64,000 nt of DNA from Streptomyces sp. C10-9-1 (GCF_024497955.1 NZ_JANHKP010000012.1:124001-188000); one strand, 5' to 3'. Positions 16,695 to 25,275 are shown, counted from the stretch's first letter. The notes: generated by a model from the sequence alone, not told the origin. Numbers and translations: made by a program.

Positions 16695-17387
16695 TCAGGC
16701 CGCGCCGAGCTGCTGCATCAGGCTCAGCCGGTCGAAGTGGAACCAGCCCTCCTTGATCTTTCCGCCATCGAAGCGGAAGAACGTCGTCCCGGTCATCGAG
16801 CACTGCTCGCCCGTCGCCGGGATCCCCTGGAAGTCGCCCTTGTGGCGGCCGGTCCACCGCCACATCACGGCCACCTCGTCGCCCTCGGCCACCTGCCGCT
16901 CGATGTCGAAGGTGAACTCGAAGGCCTCCCGCCACATGGTCAGGTCGCGGCGGACGACCTCCGCGCCGGTCTCGCTCTCCGGCTCGTTGGCGACGTCGTG
17001 GTCGACGTAGTCCGGTGCGAACACCTCGTCGATCGCCGACAGGTTCCCGCCCGCGGCGATCTCGTGGAAGAAGCGCCGGACCGTCGCGGCGTTGGACTGC
17101 TCCTCACGGACCACGTCGAGGTCGGTGAAGGACGGCATCCCCTCGCAGAGGGCCACCATCTCCCGGAACATCGCGTCGGTCTCGGGCAGCTGGGAGTTCT
17201 CCATCGCCTCCTGGTAGGAGTCGAACTCCACGATGTCCAGGTAGTGGTCCGCTTCCGAGCGGTCCCTGCCGATGACCGCGTGCGAGGCGGTCCGCTTGCC
17301 CTTCGTCTGCTCGACCCACCGGTCCATGAGGGCGTTCATGGAGTCGAAGTCGGCGGTCCGGTAGTCGATGATCTGCACGAACTTCAT
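16695..17387 (-). CDS. Two-domain protein: ABM-like N-terminus, SnoaL-like ester cyclase C-terminus
   Basis: 230 residues with a clear GGGAGG ribosome site. Residues 1-95 (MKFVQIIDYRTADFDSMNAL, HYLDIVEFDSYQEAM) look like a dimeric ferredoxin-like (ABM) domain. Residues 105-225 are SnoaL-like: RRFFHEIAAGGNLSAIDEVF, DYVDHDV, VMWRWTGRHKGDFQGIPATG and FRFDGGKIKEGWFHFD. These folds occur separately in polyketide tailoring; their fusion and substrate here are undefined. No biosynthetic genes are nearby, so a stress or housekeeping role is as likely. Confidence 0.8.
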   Translation of the reverse strand: MKFVQIIDYRTADFDSMNALMDRWVEQTKGKRTASHAVIGRDRSEADHYLDIVEFDSYQEAMENSQLPETDAMFREMVALCEGMPSFTDLDVVREEQSNAATVRRFFHEIAAGGNLSAIDEVFAPDYVDHDVANEPESETGAEVVRRDLTMWREAFEFTFDIERQVAEGDEVAVMWRWTGRHKGDFQGIPATGEQCSMTGTTFFRFDGGKIKEGWFHFDRLSLMQQLGAA

Positions 17388-17467
17388 GGCGCCTCCCTGA
17401 CGTCGGGATACCCGCCATTCTAGTGATGCAGGTCACATATCGGTGCTCCGGTCCCCGGTGCGGGCGC

Positions 17468-18241
17468 TCACTGCGGCCCGTACTTGCGGCCCGTCCGCGA
17501 CGTCAGTCCGCCCAGCAGGCTCCGCGGGGTCAGCTTCACCACGCCCATCAGCGCCTTGTACCGCGGGTCGGGCACGGACAGCGACTTGCCCCGCGCGAGG
17601 TCCGCCAGCGCCTCGGCCACCAGCTTGTCGGCGTCCAGCCACATCCAGCCGGGGATGTTGTCCGTGCCCATCCCGGCGCGCTGGTGGAACTCGGTCCGCA
17701 CGAACCCCGGGCACAGCGCCATCAGCCGCACCCCCGACCCGGCCATGTCCCGCGCCGCGCCCTGGGTGAACTGCACGACCCACGCCTTGGAGGCCCCGTA
17801 GGTGCCGCGCGGCACGAAGGCGGCCACCGAGGCGACGTTCACCACCCCGCCGCGGCCCCGCTCCCGCATGGCTCCCGCAGCCGCCGTCGTCAGCCGCAGC
17901 ACGGCCTCGCAGTGCACCCTGAGCATGGTCAGCTCGTCGGCGACGGACACGTCGAGGAAGCGGCCCTTGTTCCCGAAGCCCGCGTTGTTGACCAGCAGGT
18001 CCACCGGATTCCGGCGGTCGCGCAGCCGCTCCTCCACGGCCGCGATCCCCGCCTCCGTGGCGAGGTCGGCGGTCAGCACCCGGGCCTCGATGCCGTGCCC
18101 GTCGTGCAGTTCCGTGGCGTGCTCCCGCAGGCGCGCGGTGTCACGGGCGACCAGCACCAGGTCGTGCCCGTCGGCCGCGAGCCGCCGTGCGAAGGCGGCG
18201 CCGATGCCCGCGGTCGCTCCCGTGATCAGTGCAGTCGTCAT
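17468..18241 (-). CDS. Short-chain dehydrogenase/reductase
   Basis: 257 residues, classical SDR. Cofactor motif ITGATAGIGAAFARRLA at the N-terminus, NNAG in LLVNNAGFGNKG, catalytic Ser in NVASVAAF and YGASK (Tyr and Lys). The Arg in VLVARDTARL suggests NADPH preference. The C-terminal third resembles fatty-acyl or steroid-type SDRs. Start ATG 18241 puts the Rossmann strand at the N-terminus. Substrate unknown. Confidence 0.9.
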   Translation of the reverse strand: MTTALITGATAGIGAAFARRLAADGHDLVLVARDTARLREHATELHDGHGIEARVLTADLATEAGIAAVEERLRDRRNPVDLLVNNAGFGNKGRFLDVSVADELTMLRVHCEAVLRLTTAAAGAMRERGRGGVVNVASVAAFVPRGTYGASKAWVVQFTQGAARDMAGSGVRLMALCPGFVRTEFHQRAGMGTDNIPGWMWLDADKLVAEALADLARGKSLSVPDPRYKALMGVVKLTPRSLLGGLTSRTGRKYGPQ

Positions 18242-18310
18242 AGGCGGCACGTTAGTGCCCCCGGCGGCCGCGCAGGGCACCGGCCTCGGCGGCCGCCGGC
18301 CGCGCACCGC

Positions 18311-19036
18311 CTAGCCCTGTGCGCCCTCTCCGCCCCCGTCGCCGCCGGACGTGCCGTCCCCCGCCCCGCCGGCGCCGGTCCGGGCGGCGTACTCCCGGGC
18401 CGTGCGGAGCAGCCCGGGGTGGAGGGCGTCGCCCGCGGCGAGGAGCGCCGGCAGCAGGCGGCGCTCGGCGGTCTCGGCCCGGAAGGCCGTCGCCACGGTG
18501 ATGCCGTGGGTCGGCCGGTGCACCACCTCCACCGGGTCCCCGACGCGGATCTCCCCCGGCTCGACCACCCGCAGATAGGCCCCGGGCTCGCCCTGCCGGG
18601 TGAAGCGCTTGACCCAGCCCCGCTCGCCCAGCCGGTCGGCGAAGACGCGGCAGGGGATCCGGCCGCAGGTCACCTCCAGGACGAGTTCGGCACCCACCCG
18701 CCACCGCTCGCCGACCAGCGCTCCGTTGACGTCCACGCCGAGGGTGGTCAGGTTCTCCCCGAAGATCCCGTTGCGCAGCGGGCGGCCCAGACGCTGCTCC
18801 CAGGCGTCGAGGTCCTCGCGGGCGAAGGCGTAGACCGCCTGGTGGGTTCCGCCGTGGTGGCGCAGGTCGCCGATCGCGTCCCCGGCCAGCCCGCTGCCGC
18901 CGGTGCCGCGTGGCCCGGGGTCCGCCACCGCGACCGGACCGTCGGTGGGCCGCTTGTCGATGCCGGTGGTCCCCGTGGCCGCGGTGGTGTACGGGACGGC
19001 CTCGGCCCGCCCGATGTTCACACTGAGGAGCTTCAT
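18311..19036 (-). CDS. MOSC domain-containing protein
   Basis: 241 residues. Starts MKLLSVNIGRAEAVPY. The MOSC (molybdenum cofactor sulfurase C-terminal) domain shows GDLRHHGGTHQAVYAFAREDL, GIFGENLTTLGVDV and the conserved Cys in TCGRIPCRVFADRL. MOSC proteins bind or transfer sulfur to Mo cofactor or detoxify hydroxylated compounds (YiiM-like). The minus-strand TAACGT ends 7 nt before the ATG with no Shine-Dalgarno, so it is probably leaderless. Divergent from the LysR gene across 79 bp, which suggests regulation by it. Confidence 0.88.
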   Translation of the reverse strand: MKLLSVNIGRAEAVPYTTAATGTTGIDKRPTDGPVAVADPGPRGTGGSGLAGDAIGDLRHHGGTHQAVYAFAREDLDAWEQRLGRPLRNGIFGENLTTLGVDVNGALVGERWRVGAELVLEVTCGRIPCRVFADRLGERGWVKRFTRQGEPGAYLRVVEPGEIRVGDPVEVVHRPTHGITVATAFRAETAERRLLPALLAAGDALHPGLLRTAREYAARTGAGGAGDGTSGGDGGGEGAQG

Positions 19037-19115
19037 GGCGGAGACGTTAGCCGAGCGTCTCAAAGCGAAGACCGCTCAACCTGGCGTCGCCCCAAGCACC
19101 ACTTATGATGGTCGG

Positions 19116-20006
19116 ATGATCGAAGCCCGCCATCTCCGCGTTCTGCGCGCCGTGGCCGCCACCGGCTCCTTCTCCGCCGCGGCCCGCGAACTCGGGTGCA
19201 CCCAGCCCGCGGTGAGTCAGCAGATGAAGGCCCTGGAGTCGTCCGCCGGCACGCCGCTGCTGGTCCGCACCGGGCGCGAGATGCGCCTGACGCAGGCGGG
19301 CGAGGTGCTGGTGCGCCACGCGGCCGGGATCCTCGCCGGACTCACCGCCGCGGAGGAGGAGGTCGCCGCCATCGCCGGACTGCGCGCGGGCCGGGTGCGG
19401 CTGGTGTCCTTCCCCAGCGGCAGCTCCACCCTGGTGCCCACCGCGCTGGCGGCCCTGCGCGCCGCCCACCCCGGCACCCGGGTCTCCCTCGTGGACGCCG
19501 AACCGCCCCGGTCCGTCGAGATGCTGCGGGAGGGTGACTGCGACGTGGCCCTGGCCTTCCGGTACGGGGGCGCGGGGGCGGAGTGGGACGACCTCGCCGT
19601 CCGGCCGCTGCTGACCGACCGGCTGGTGGGGCTGGTGCCCGAGGGCCACCGGCTGGCCGGCGCGGGCACGGTGGCCATCGGGGACCTGGCCGAGGAGCCG
19701 TGGATCGCGGGGTGCCCGCGCTGCCGCAGGCAGCTCGTCGACGTCTGCGAGGACGCGGGCTTCGCCCCCCGGATCGACTTCGCTACGGACGACTACCCGG
19801 CCGTGATCGGCCTGGTCCGCGCCGGGCTCGGCGTGGCGGTGCTGCCGGAACTGGCCCTGGAGTCGGTGCGTCCGCAGGGGGTGCGGACGGTCGCCGTGGA
19901 TCCGCCGGTCCGCCGGGAGATCGTGGCGCTCACCCTCCCGGACCTCTCCCAGGTGCCCGCCGTCGCCGCCACCCTGGACCACCTCGCCCTCGCCGCCGTG
20001 CGCTGA
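19116..20006 (+). CDS. LysR-family transcriptional regulator
   Basis: 296 residues. N-terminal winged helix (HLRVLRAVAATGSFSAAARE, then LGCTQPAVSQQMKALE) and a periplasmic-binding-like effector domain from about residue 90 (VRLVSFPSGSSTLVPTAL). GCPRCRRQLVDVCEDAGF in the effector domain holds three Cys (two as CPRC), unusual enough to suggest metal or redox sensing. TATGAT (19104-19109) lies 6 nt before the ATG; leaderless. Likely controls the divergent MOSC gene and itself; ligand unknown. Confidence 0.9.
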   Translation: MIEARHLRVLRAVAATGSFSAAARELGCTQPAVSQQMKALESSAGTPLLVRTGREMRLTQAGEVLVRHAAGILAGLTAAEEEVAAIAGLRAGRVRLVSFPSGSSTLVPTALAALRAAHPGTRVSLVDAEPPRSVEMLREGDCDVALAFRYGGAGAEWDDLAVRPLLTDRLVGLVPEGHRLAGAGTVAIGDLAEEPWIAGCPRCRRQLVDVCEDAGFAPRIDFATDDYPAVIGLVRAGLGVAVLPELALESVRPQGVRTVAVDPPVRREIVALTLPDLSQVPAVAATLDHLALAAVR

Positions 20007-20115
20007 GCCCGGCCGGGTGCGCGCCAGCGTGGCGGGAGGCACCGAGCGCGCGCTGCGCCCGCCCGCACGGCGGGTGTGCAGGAACGTTTCTTCGATCGTG
20101 GGCGGCCTTCCGCCG

Positions 20116-20439
20116 TCAGCCGTGGCCCGAGCCGCCCGCGCTGGCCGCCGGTACCAGGCGGTGCCGTGCGCGGCCCATCAGCTCCTCGCGCTCGTCCTCG
20201 GTCAGCCCGCCCCACACTCCGTACGGTTCGCGGACCGCGAGGGCGTGCGCGGCGCACTGGGCCCGCACCGGGCAGCGCATGCAGACCTCCTTCGCCGAGT
20301 TCTCGCGCGCGCTCCGGGCTGCTCCGCGCTCGCCCTCGGGGTGGAAGAAGAGAGAGCTGTCGACTCCGCGGCACGCCGCGAGGAGCTGCCAGTCCCACAG
20401 ATCGGCGTTGGGTCCGGGAAGGCGAGAGAAATCTGCCAT
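20116..20439 (-). CDS. whiD: WhiD, Wbl-family [4Fe-4S] sporulation regulator
   Basis: 107 residues. The four cluster-binding Cys are Cys23 (LLAACRG), Cys53 and Cys56 (EVCMRCP) and Cys62, followed by the Wbl signature PYGVWGGLTEDER. The protein is needed in S. coelicolor for spore septation and maturation, and works by binding region 4 of the principal sigma factor (family knowledge). ATG 20439 has AAGGGGA upstream and starts MADFSRLPGPN as I recall for WhiD. Its divergence from bldM confirms the identity. Confidence 0.95.
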   Translation of the reverse strand: MADFSRLPGPNADLWDWQLLAACRGVDSSLFFHPEGERGAARSARENSAKEVCMRCPVRAQCAAHALAVREPYGVWGGLTEDEREELMGRARHRLVPAASAGGSGHG

Positions 20440-20702
20440 AGCGCATGTCCCCTTGAAACCGTGCTGGGTGGAGGTCCTGGGTGGAACAGGACCGCTGGGA
20501 GCGGGCGGGGCCACGGGCCGGTGATTGCCCGGATCAGCGTCCCGCGCTGTGCCAACGACCGTACATCTCCTGTGTAAGTAGATGTAAATATGACTCATTG
20601 CGAATCTAGCCAAAGACACCAGCCAATGGGAAGAAAACCGTCTGAATGGGGCACTATCTCTCGCGGGACCCGAGGTGACCTGCGGAGCTTCCCTCCGTGG
20701 AG

Positions 20703-20714
20703 GCGTGATCACGC
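20703..20714. repeat. Palindrome GCGTGATCACGC upstream of bldM
   Basis: Perfect 12-bp palindrome 26 bp upstream of the -35 of the bldM promoter, a position suited to an activator or repressor. It shares the core GTGATCAC with the palindrome at 35286-35301. Not a match to the BldD or BldM boxes as I know them. Confidence 0.5.
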
Positions 20715-20740
20715 AGGGTGCCGAAGAGTCGGGTCCCGGC

Positions 20741-20768
20741 CGTAACTCTTTCGAGTGACCATCGTTGA
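20741..20768 (+). promoter_or_regulatory. Sigma-BldN (ECF) promoter of bldM
   Basis: CGTAAC (20741-20746) and CGTTGA (20763-20768) with a 16-bp spacer, identical to the sigma-BldN promoter bldMp1 described in S. coelicolor as I recall it. It places bldM under the ECF sigma factor BldN, giving a leader of about 130 nt. Confidence 0.88.
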
Positions 20769-20902
20769 GAGTGCAGAGGCGGTTGAAAGAAGAAGCTCTC
20801 GGGCACATGTCCGACAGCGTTCAACCGCACAGGTGAAGATACGTACCCAGCCTGGAGGCTCAAGGTGACGCGCATCAGCTGCGAGAGCCACGGAGGTCAG
20901 TC

Positions 20903-21514
20903 ATGACGTCCGTCCTCGTCTGCGACGACTCCCCGCTTGCCCGAGAGGCGCTCCGCCGCGCGGTCGCGACCGTGCCCGGCGTCGAGCGCGTGACGACCGC
21001 GGCCAACGGCGAGGAAGTCCTCCGCCGCTGGGGTGCGGATCGCTCCGACCTCATCCTGATGGACGTGCGCATGCCCGGCCTGGGGGGTGTCGAAACCGTG
21101 CGCCGCCTGCTTTCGGCGGACCCCGGTGCCCGGATCATCATGCTCACCGTCGCCGAGGACCTCGACGGCGTGGCGCTCGCGGTCGCCGCGGGGGCGCGCG
21201 GCTATCTCCACAAGGACGCCTCGCGCGCCGAACTCCGCGCCACGGTCACCCAGGCGCTGGCCGACCCGACCTGGCGGCTCGCCCCCCGCCGCCTGCGCTC
21301 GGCCGAGATGGGAGCTGCCCCGACGCTGACCGCGCGCGAGATCCAGGTGCTGGAGGGGATGAGCCACGGCCGGTCCAACGCCGAGATCGGACGCGAGCTC
21401 TTCCTCTCCGAGGACACGGTCAAGACGCACGCCCGGCGGCTGTTCAAGAAGCTCGGCGCGTCGGACCGGGCGCACGCCGTCGCACTCGGATTCCGCTGGG
21501 GTCTGGTCCGCTGA
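20903..21514 (+). CDS. bldM: BldM, atypical orphan response regulator of development
   Basis: 203 residues. Receiver domain (1-120) with VCDDS, Asp54 in LILMDVRMPG, and LHKD; then a LuxR-type HTH (140-203) with LTAREIQVLEGMSHGRSNAE and SEDTVKTHARRLFKKLG. BldM acts without phosphorylation of Asp54, as a homodimer for early developmental genes and with WhiI for late ones (family knowledge). GGAGG precedes the ATG. No sensor kinase is adjacent. Transcribed from the BldN promoter and divergent from whiD. Confidence 0.96.
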   Translation: MTSVLVCDDSPLAREALRRAVATVPGVERVTTAANGEEVLRRWGADRSDLILMDVRMPGLGGVETVRRLLSADPGARIIMLTVAEDLDGVALAVAAGARGYLHKDASRAELRATVTQALADPTWRLAPRRLRSAEMGAAPTLTAREIQVLEGMSHGRSNAEIGRELFLSEDTVKTHARRLFKKLGASDRAHAVALGFRWGLVR

Positions 21515-21533
21515 GAGGGTCCCGCGGGGGGTG

Positions 21534-21555
21534 ACGGATGCCCGAGGGCATCCGT
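21534..21555. terminator. Inverted repeat after bldM
   Basis: Perfect 10-bp arms ACGGATGCCC and GGGCATCCGT around GA, 19 bp after the bldM stop and followed by TTCCC. Probably the bldM terminator; the very short spacer also allows an operator for the sigma gene downstream. Confidence 0.55.
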
Positions 21556-21634
21556 TTCCCGCGCGATGCCGCATCCTTGAGGTGTGGAGTTCCTCGGGGA
21601 CGATTCGGTCGAGCGGAAGGGGAGGGCGCAGGAG

Positions 21635-22312
21635 ATGAGTTCCGGCGCGCCTGCTCATAACGCTTCGGTGCACAACATGGGACGTGCCGCCGCGGACGCG
21701 CCGCCGCCAAGGCACCATGGACCGATGCGTGACGACGAGGCGGCGGGCGCCCGGGGGGTCATCGGAGCGCTCGTCCAGAGTGCCGTCGACGGCGACGAGC
21801 AGGCCACGCACGACCTGCTCGCGCACGTCCACCCGCTGGCGCTGCGCTTCTGCCGGTCCCGGCTGAGCCGGCTCCCCGGTGACGCCCGTCACTTCGCCGA
21901 CGACCTCGCGCAGGAGGTCTGCGTGGCGGTGCTGATGGCCCTGCCGCGCTACAAGGACACCGGTCGCCCCTTCGAGGCGTTCGTCTTCGCGATCGCCTCG
22001 CACAAGGTGGCCGACCTCCAGCGGGCGGCGATGCGCCACCCGGGGTCCACCGCCGTCCCCTCCGACGAGATGCCGGAGCGCCCCGACACCTCACTCGGCC
22101 CCGAGGAGCGTGCCCTGCTCAGCGACGATGCGGAGTGGGCGCGGCGGCTCCTGGCCAACCTCCCCGAGAACCAGCGCGAGCTGCTGGTGCTGCGCGTCGC
22201 CGTCGGTCTGACGGCCGAGGAGACCGGCCAGATGCTCGGGATGTCGCCCGGCGCCGTCCGGGTCGCCCAGCACCGTGCGCTCAGCCGTCTGAGGGCGCTC
22301 GCCGGGCAGTGA
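21635..22312 (+). CDS. ECF-type sigma factor (ShbA-like)
   Basis: 225 residues. A disordered N-terminus (about 40 residues) precedes region 2 (HVHPLALRFCRSRLSRLPG, ADDLAQEVCVAVLMAL, FAIASHKVADLQR) and region 4 (LPENQRELLVLRVAVGLTAE, GMSPGAVRVAQHRALSRL). Its place between bldM and guaB matches the sigma gene that I recall as ShbA in S. griseus, which drives transcription of the principal sigma factor gene hrdB. No anti-sigma gene is beside it. ATG 21635 has GGAGGG 8 nt upstream; ATG 21722 or 21725 may also be used. Confidence 0.8.
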   Translation: MSSGAPAHNASVHNMGRAAADAPPPRHHGPMRDDEAAGARGVIGALVQSAVDGDEQATHDLLAHVHPLALRFCRSRLSRLPGDARHFADDLAQEVCVAVLMALPRYKDTGRPFEAFVFAIASHKVADLQRAAMRHPGSTAVPSDEMPERPDTSLGPEERALLSDDAEWARRLLANLPENQRELLVLRVAVGLTAEETGQMLGMSPGAVRVAQHRALSRLRALAGQ

Positions 22313-22438
22313 ACCGTCCGCGGCGTCACCACGTACGAAGCTACGAAGCGGGTGATCGACGCTGATCGTGGAATGAGACCGCCGCGGAGCCCGTTAGCAT
22401 GGACATCCGCACCGATCAAGGCCATTGGGGAAGGTGTC

Positions 22439-23938
22439 ATGACCAACGTCGACGGAGTGCCCGAGAAATTCGCGACACTCGGGCTGACCTACGACGATGT
22501 GCTGCTGCTGCCGGGGGCCTCCGACATGGCCCCCGACCAGATCGACACCTCCTCGTATCTCTCGAAGAACGTGCGGGTGAACATCCCGCTGCTGTCCGCC
22601 GCCATGGACAAGGTGACCGAGGCCCGGATGGCCATCGCCATGGCACGCCAGGGCGGCGCCGGCGTGCTGCACCGCAACCTCTCCATCGCGGACCAGGCCA
22701 ACCAGGTCGACCTGGTCAAGCGCTCCGAGTCCGGCATGGTCTCCGACCCGATCACCGTGCACCCGGACGCCACGCTCGCCGACGCCGACCGGCTCTGCGC
22801 CAAGTTCCGCATCAGCGGCGTGCCGGTCACCGACGCGGCGGGCAAGCTGCTCGGCATCGTCACCAACCGCGACATGGCCTTCGAGTCGGACCGCTCCCGC
22901 CAGGTGCGCGAGGTCATGACGCCGATGCCGCTCGTCACCGGCAGGGTGGGCATCTCCGGCGTGGACGCCATGGAGCTGCTGCGCCGCCACAAGATCGAGA
23001 AGCTTCCGCTGGTCGACGACGCGGGCGTGCTCAAGGGCCTGATCACGGTCAAGGACTTCGTCAAGGCGGAGAAGTACCCGAACGCCGCCAAGGACAAGGA
23101 CGGGCGGCTGCTCGTCGGCGCCGCGGTCGGTGTCGCGGGCGACGCCTTCGAGCGCGCCCAGGCGCTGGTCGAGGCGGGTGTCGACTTCATCGTCGTGGAC
23201 ACCGCGCACGGCCACTCCAAGCTCGTCGGGGACATGATCGCCAAGATCAAGTCCAACGCCTCCGTGGACGTCGTCGGCGGCAACGTCGCCACCCGCGACG
23301 GCGCCCAGTCGCTCATCGACGCGGGTGCGGACGGCATCAAGGTCGGCGTCGGCCCCGGCTCCATCTGCACGACCCGCGTGGTCGCCGGCATCGGTGTCCC
23401 GCAGGTCACCGCGATCTACGAGGCGGCGCTGGCCGCCAAGGCGGCCGGGGTGCCGGTCATCGGCGACGGCGGCCTGCAGTACTCGGGCGACATCGCCAAG
23501 GCGCTGGTCGCGGGCGCGGACACGGTGATGCTCGGCTCGCTGCTCGCCGGCTGCGAGGAGTCCCCGGGCGAACTGCTGTTCATCAACGGCAAGCAGTTCA
23601 AGTCCTACCGGGGCATGGGCTCCCTCGGCGCCATGCAGACCCGCGGCGACCAGCGCTCCTTCTCCAAGGACCGCTACTTCCAGGAGGGCGTCGCCTCGGA
23701 CGAGAAGCTGGTCCCTGAGGGCATCGAGGGCCAGGTGCCCTACCGCGGGCCGCTCTCCGCGGTGGTGCACCAGCTGGTCGGTGGCCTGCGCCAGTCGATG
23801 TTCTACGTGGGCGGCCGGACGGTCCCCGAGCTCCAGGACAACGGCCGCTTCGTCCGGATCACCTCGGCGGGCCTGAAGGAGAGCCACCCGCACGACATCC
23901 AGATGACGGTCGAGGCGCCGAACTACAGCAGGAAGTAG
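22439..23938 (+). CDS. guaB: IMP dehydrogenase
   Basis: 499 residues. Oxidises IMP to XMP, the committed step to GMP. TIM-barrel enzyme with the two CBS domains inserted at about 100-215 (SDPITVHPDATLADAD, LRRHKIEKLPLVDD). Catalytic Cys is in GPGSICTTRVVAG; the flap Arg-Tyr region is KSYRGMGSLGAM. It starts at ATG 22439 after GGGGAAGG. A GuaB3 paralogue follows on the same strand; guaA is 16 kb away. Confidence 0.97.
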   Translation: MTNVDGVPEKFATLGLTYDDVLLLPGASDMAPDQIDTSSYLSKNVRVNIPLLSAAMDKVTEARMAIAMARQGGAGVLHRNLSIADQANQVDLVKRSESGMVSDPITVHPDATLADADRLCAKFRISGVPVTDAAGKLLGIVTNRDMAFESDRSRQVREVMTPMPLVTGRVGISGVDAMELLRRHKIEKLPLVDDAGVLKGLITVKDFVKAEKYPNAAKDKDGRLLVGAAVGVAGDAFERAQALVEAGVDFIVVDTAHGHSKLVGDMIAKIKSNASVDVVGGNVATRDGAQSLIDAGADGIKVGVGPGSICTTRVVAGIGVPQVTAIYEAALAAKAAGVPVIGDGGLQYSGDIAKALVAGADTVMLGSLLAGCEESPGELLFINGKQFKSYRGMGSLGAMQTRGDQRSFSKDRYFQEGVASDEKLVPEGIEGQVPYRGPLSAVVHQLVGGLRQSMFYVGGRTVPELQDNGRFVRITSAGLKESHPHDIQMTVEAPNYSRK

Positions 23939-24090
23939 GCGCGGCGCGGGGCACCGGTCCCGCGTCCACCGCACGGCACCGCAGGGGCGGTCCCGGGAGC
24001 ACGGACACCACGGGTGGCCGGGCGCCGGGGCCGCCCCGCGGCATGTCGGGGATACTGGTAGCGCCAGACGTAGAGGGAAAGGCCACACAC

Positions 24091-25215
24091 GTGACTGAGA
24101 TCGAGATCGGGCGCGGCAAGCGCGGCCGCCGGGCGTACGCGTTCGATGACATCGCCGTCGTGCCCAGTCGCCGCACGCGGGACCCGAAGGAGGTCTCGAT
24201 CGCCTGGCAGATCGACGCCTACCGCTTCGACCTGCCGTTCCTGGCCGCCCCGATGGACTCGGTCGTCTCCCCCCGGACCGCGATCCGCATCGGCGAGATG
24301 GGCGGCCTGGGCGTGCTGAACCTCGAGGGCCTGTGGACCCGCTACGAGGACCCGCAGCCGCTGCTCGACGAGATCGCGGAGCTGGCCCCGGAGCAGGCCA
24401 CCCGCCGCCTCCAGGAGATCTACGCCGCTCCGATCAAGGAGGAGCTGATCGGGCAGCGGATCAAGGAGGTGCGCGACGCCGGTGTCGTCACCGCCGCCGC
24501 GCTCTCGCCGCAGCGCACCGCGCAGTTCTCCAAGGCCGTGGTCGACGCCGGGGTGGACATCTTCGTCATCCGCGGCACCACGGTCTCCGCCGAGCACGTG
24601 TCGGGGGCGGCCGAGCCGCTCAACCTCAAGCAGTTCATCTACGAGCTGGACGTGCCGGTCATCGTCGGCGGCTGCGCCACCTACACGGCCGCGCTCCACC
24701 TGATGCGCACCGGCGCCGCGGGAGTCCTGGTCGGCTTCGGCGGCGGTGCCGCGCACACCACCCGCAACGTGCTGGGCATCCAGGTCCCGATGGCGACCGC
24801 CGTGGCGGACGTCGCGGCCGCCCGCCGCGACTACATGGACGAGTCCGGCGGCCGGTACGTCCACGTCATCGCCGACGGCGGTGTGGGCTGGTCGGGCGAC
24901 CTGCCCAAGGCCGTGGCCTGCGGTGCGGACGCGGTGATGATCGGCTCCCCGCTGGCCCGCGCCACGGACGCCCCGGGCAGGGGCCGCCACTGGGGCATGG
25001 AGGCCGTCCATGAGGACGTGCCGCGCGGCAAGCTGGTCGACCTGGGCATCGTCGGCACCACGGAGGAGGTCCTGGCGGGCCCCTCGCACAGCCCCGACGG
25101 CTCCATGAACTTCTTCGGGGCGCTGCGCCGGGCGATGGCCACCACGGGGTACAGCGAACTCAAGGAGTTCCAGCGGGTCGAGGTGACCGTGGCGGACTCG
25201 CAGCACCGTCGCTGA
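24091..25215 (+). CDS. GuaB3, IMP dehydrogenase-related paralogue lacking CBS domains and catalytic Cys
   Basis: 374 residues. Barrel segments AYAFDDIAVVPSRRTRDP, FLAAPMDSVVSPRTA and HVIADGGVGWSGD match the IMPDH/GMP reductase family, and there is no CBS insertion. In the loop where IMPDH has GPGSICTTR, this protein reads GFGGGAAHTTR: the catalytic Cys position is His222. Cyanobacterial GuaB3 is reported to act as a GMP reductase and, as I recall, keeps that Cys, so this version is unlikely to use the usual covalent mechanism. GTG start with GAGG upstream, 152 bp after guaB; a strong terminator follows. Confidence 0.9.
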   Translation: MTEIEIGRGKRGRRAYAFDDIAVVPSRRTRDPKEVSIAWQIDAYRFDLPFLAAPMDSVVSPRTAIRIGEMGGLGVLNLEGLWTRYEDPQPLLDEIAELAPEQATRRLQEIYAAPIKEELIGQRIKEVRDAGVVTAAALSPQRTAQFSKAVVDAGVDIFVIRGTTVSAEHVSGAAEPLNLKQFIYELDVPVIVGGCATYTAALHLMRTGAAGVLVGFGGGAAHTTRNVLGIQVPMATAVADVAAARRDYMDESGGRYVHVIADGGVGWSGDLPKAVACGADAVMIGSPLARATDAPGRGRHWGMEAVHEDVPRGKLVDLGIVGTTEEVLAGPSHSPDGSMNFFGALRRAMATTGYSELKEFQRVEVTVADSQHRR

Positions 25216-25237
25216 CGGAACGCCGAGGGCCGAACGC

Positions 25238-25275
25238 CGAGGGCCGGGCACCCCGCACGGGGTGCCCGGCCCTCG
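25238..25275. terminator. Bidirectional terminator after GuaB3
   Basis: Perfect 17-bp stem, arms CGAGGGCCGGGCACCCC and GGGGTGCCCGGCCCTCG with loop GCAC. It separates the plus-strand GuaB3 gene from the convergent membrane-protein gene ending at 25309. Confidence 0.93.

Larger units (their letters stand above)
20440..20902. other. whiD-bldM divergent control region
   Basis: 463 bp without genes. It holds the sigma-BldN type bldM promoter (20741-20768) and a 12-bp palindrome (20703-20714). The whiD-proximal half has an AT-rich patch (about 20568-20600), unusual for this genome and a likely whiD promoter zone, though I see no clear -35/-10 pair. Developmental regulators such as BldD, WhiA or WhiB may bind here; I did not find an unambiguous site. 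Confidence 0.7.

Noticed and set aside
20703..20714. BldD box upstream of bldM
   Set aside because: The palindrome has GTGA then TCAC half-sites in the wrong orientation and spacing for the BldD consensus as I know it.
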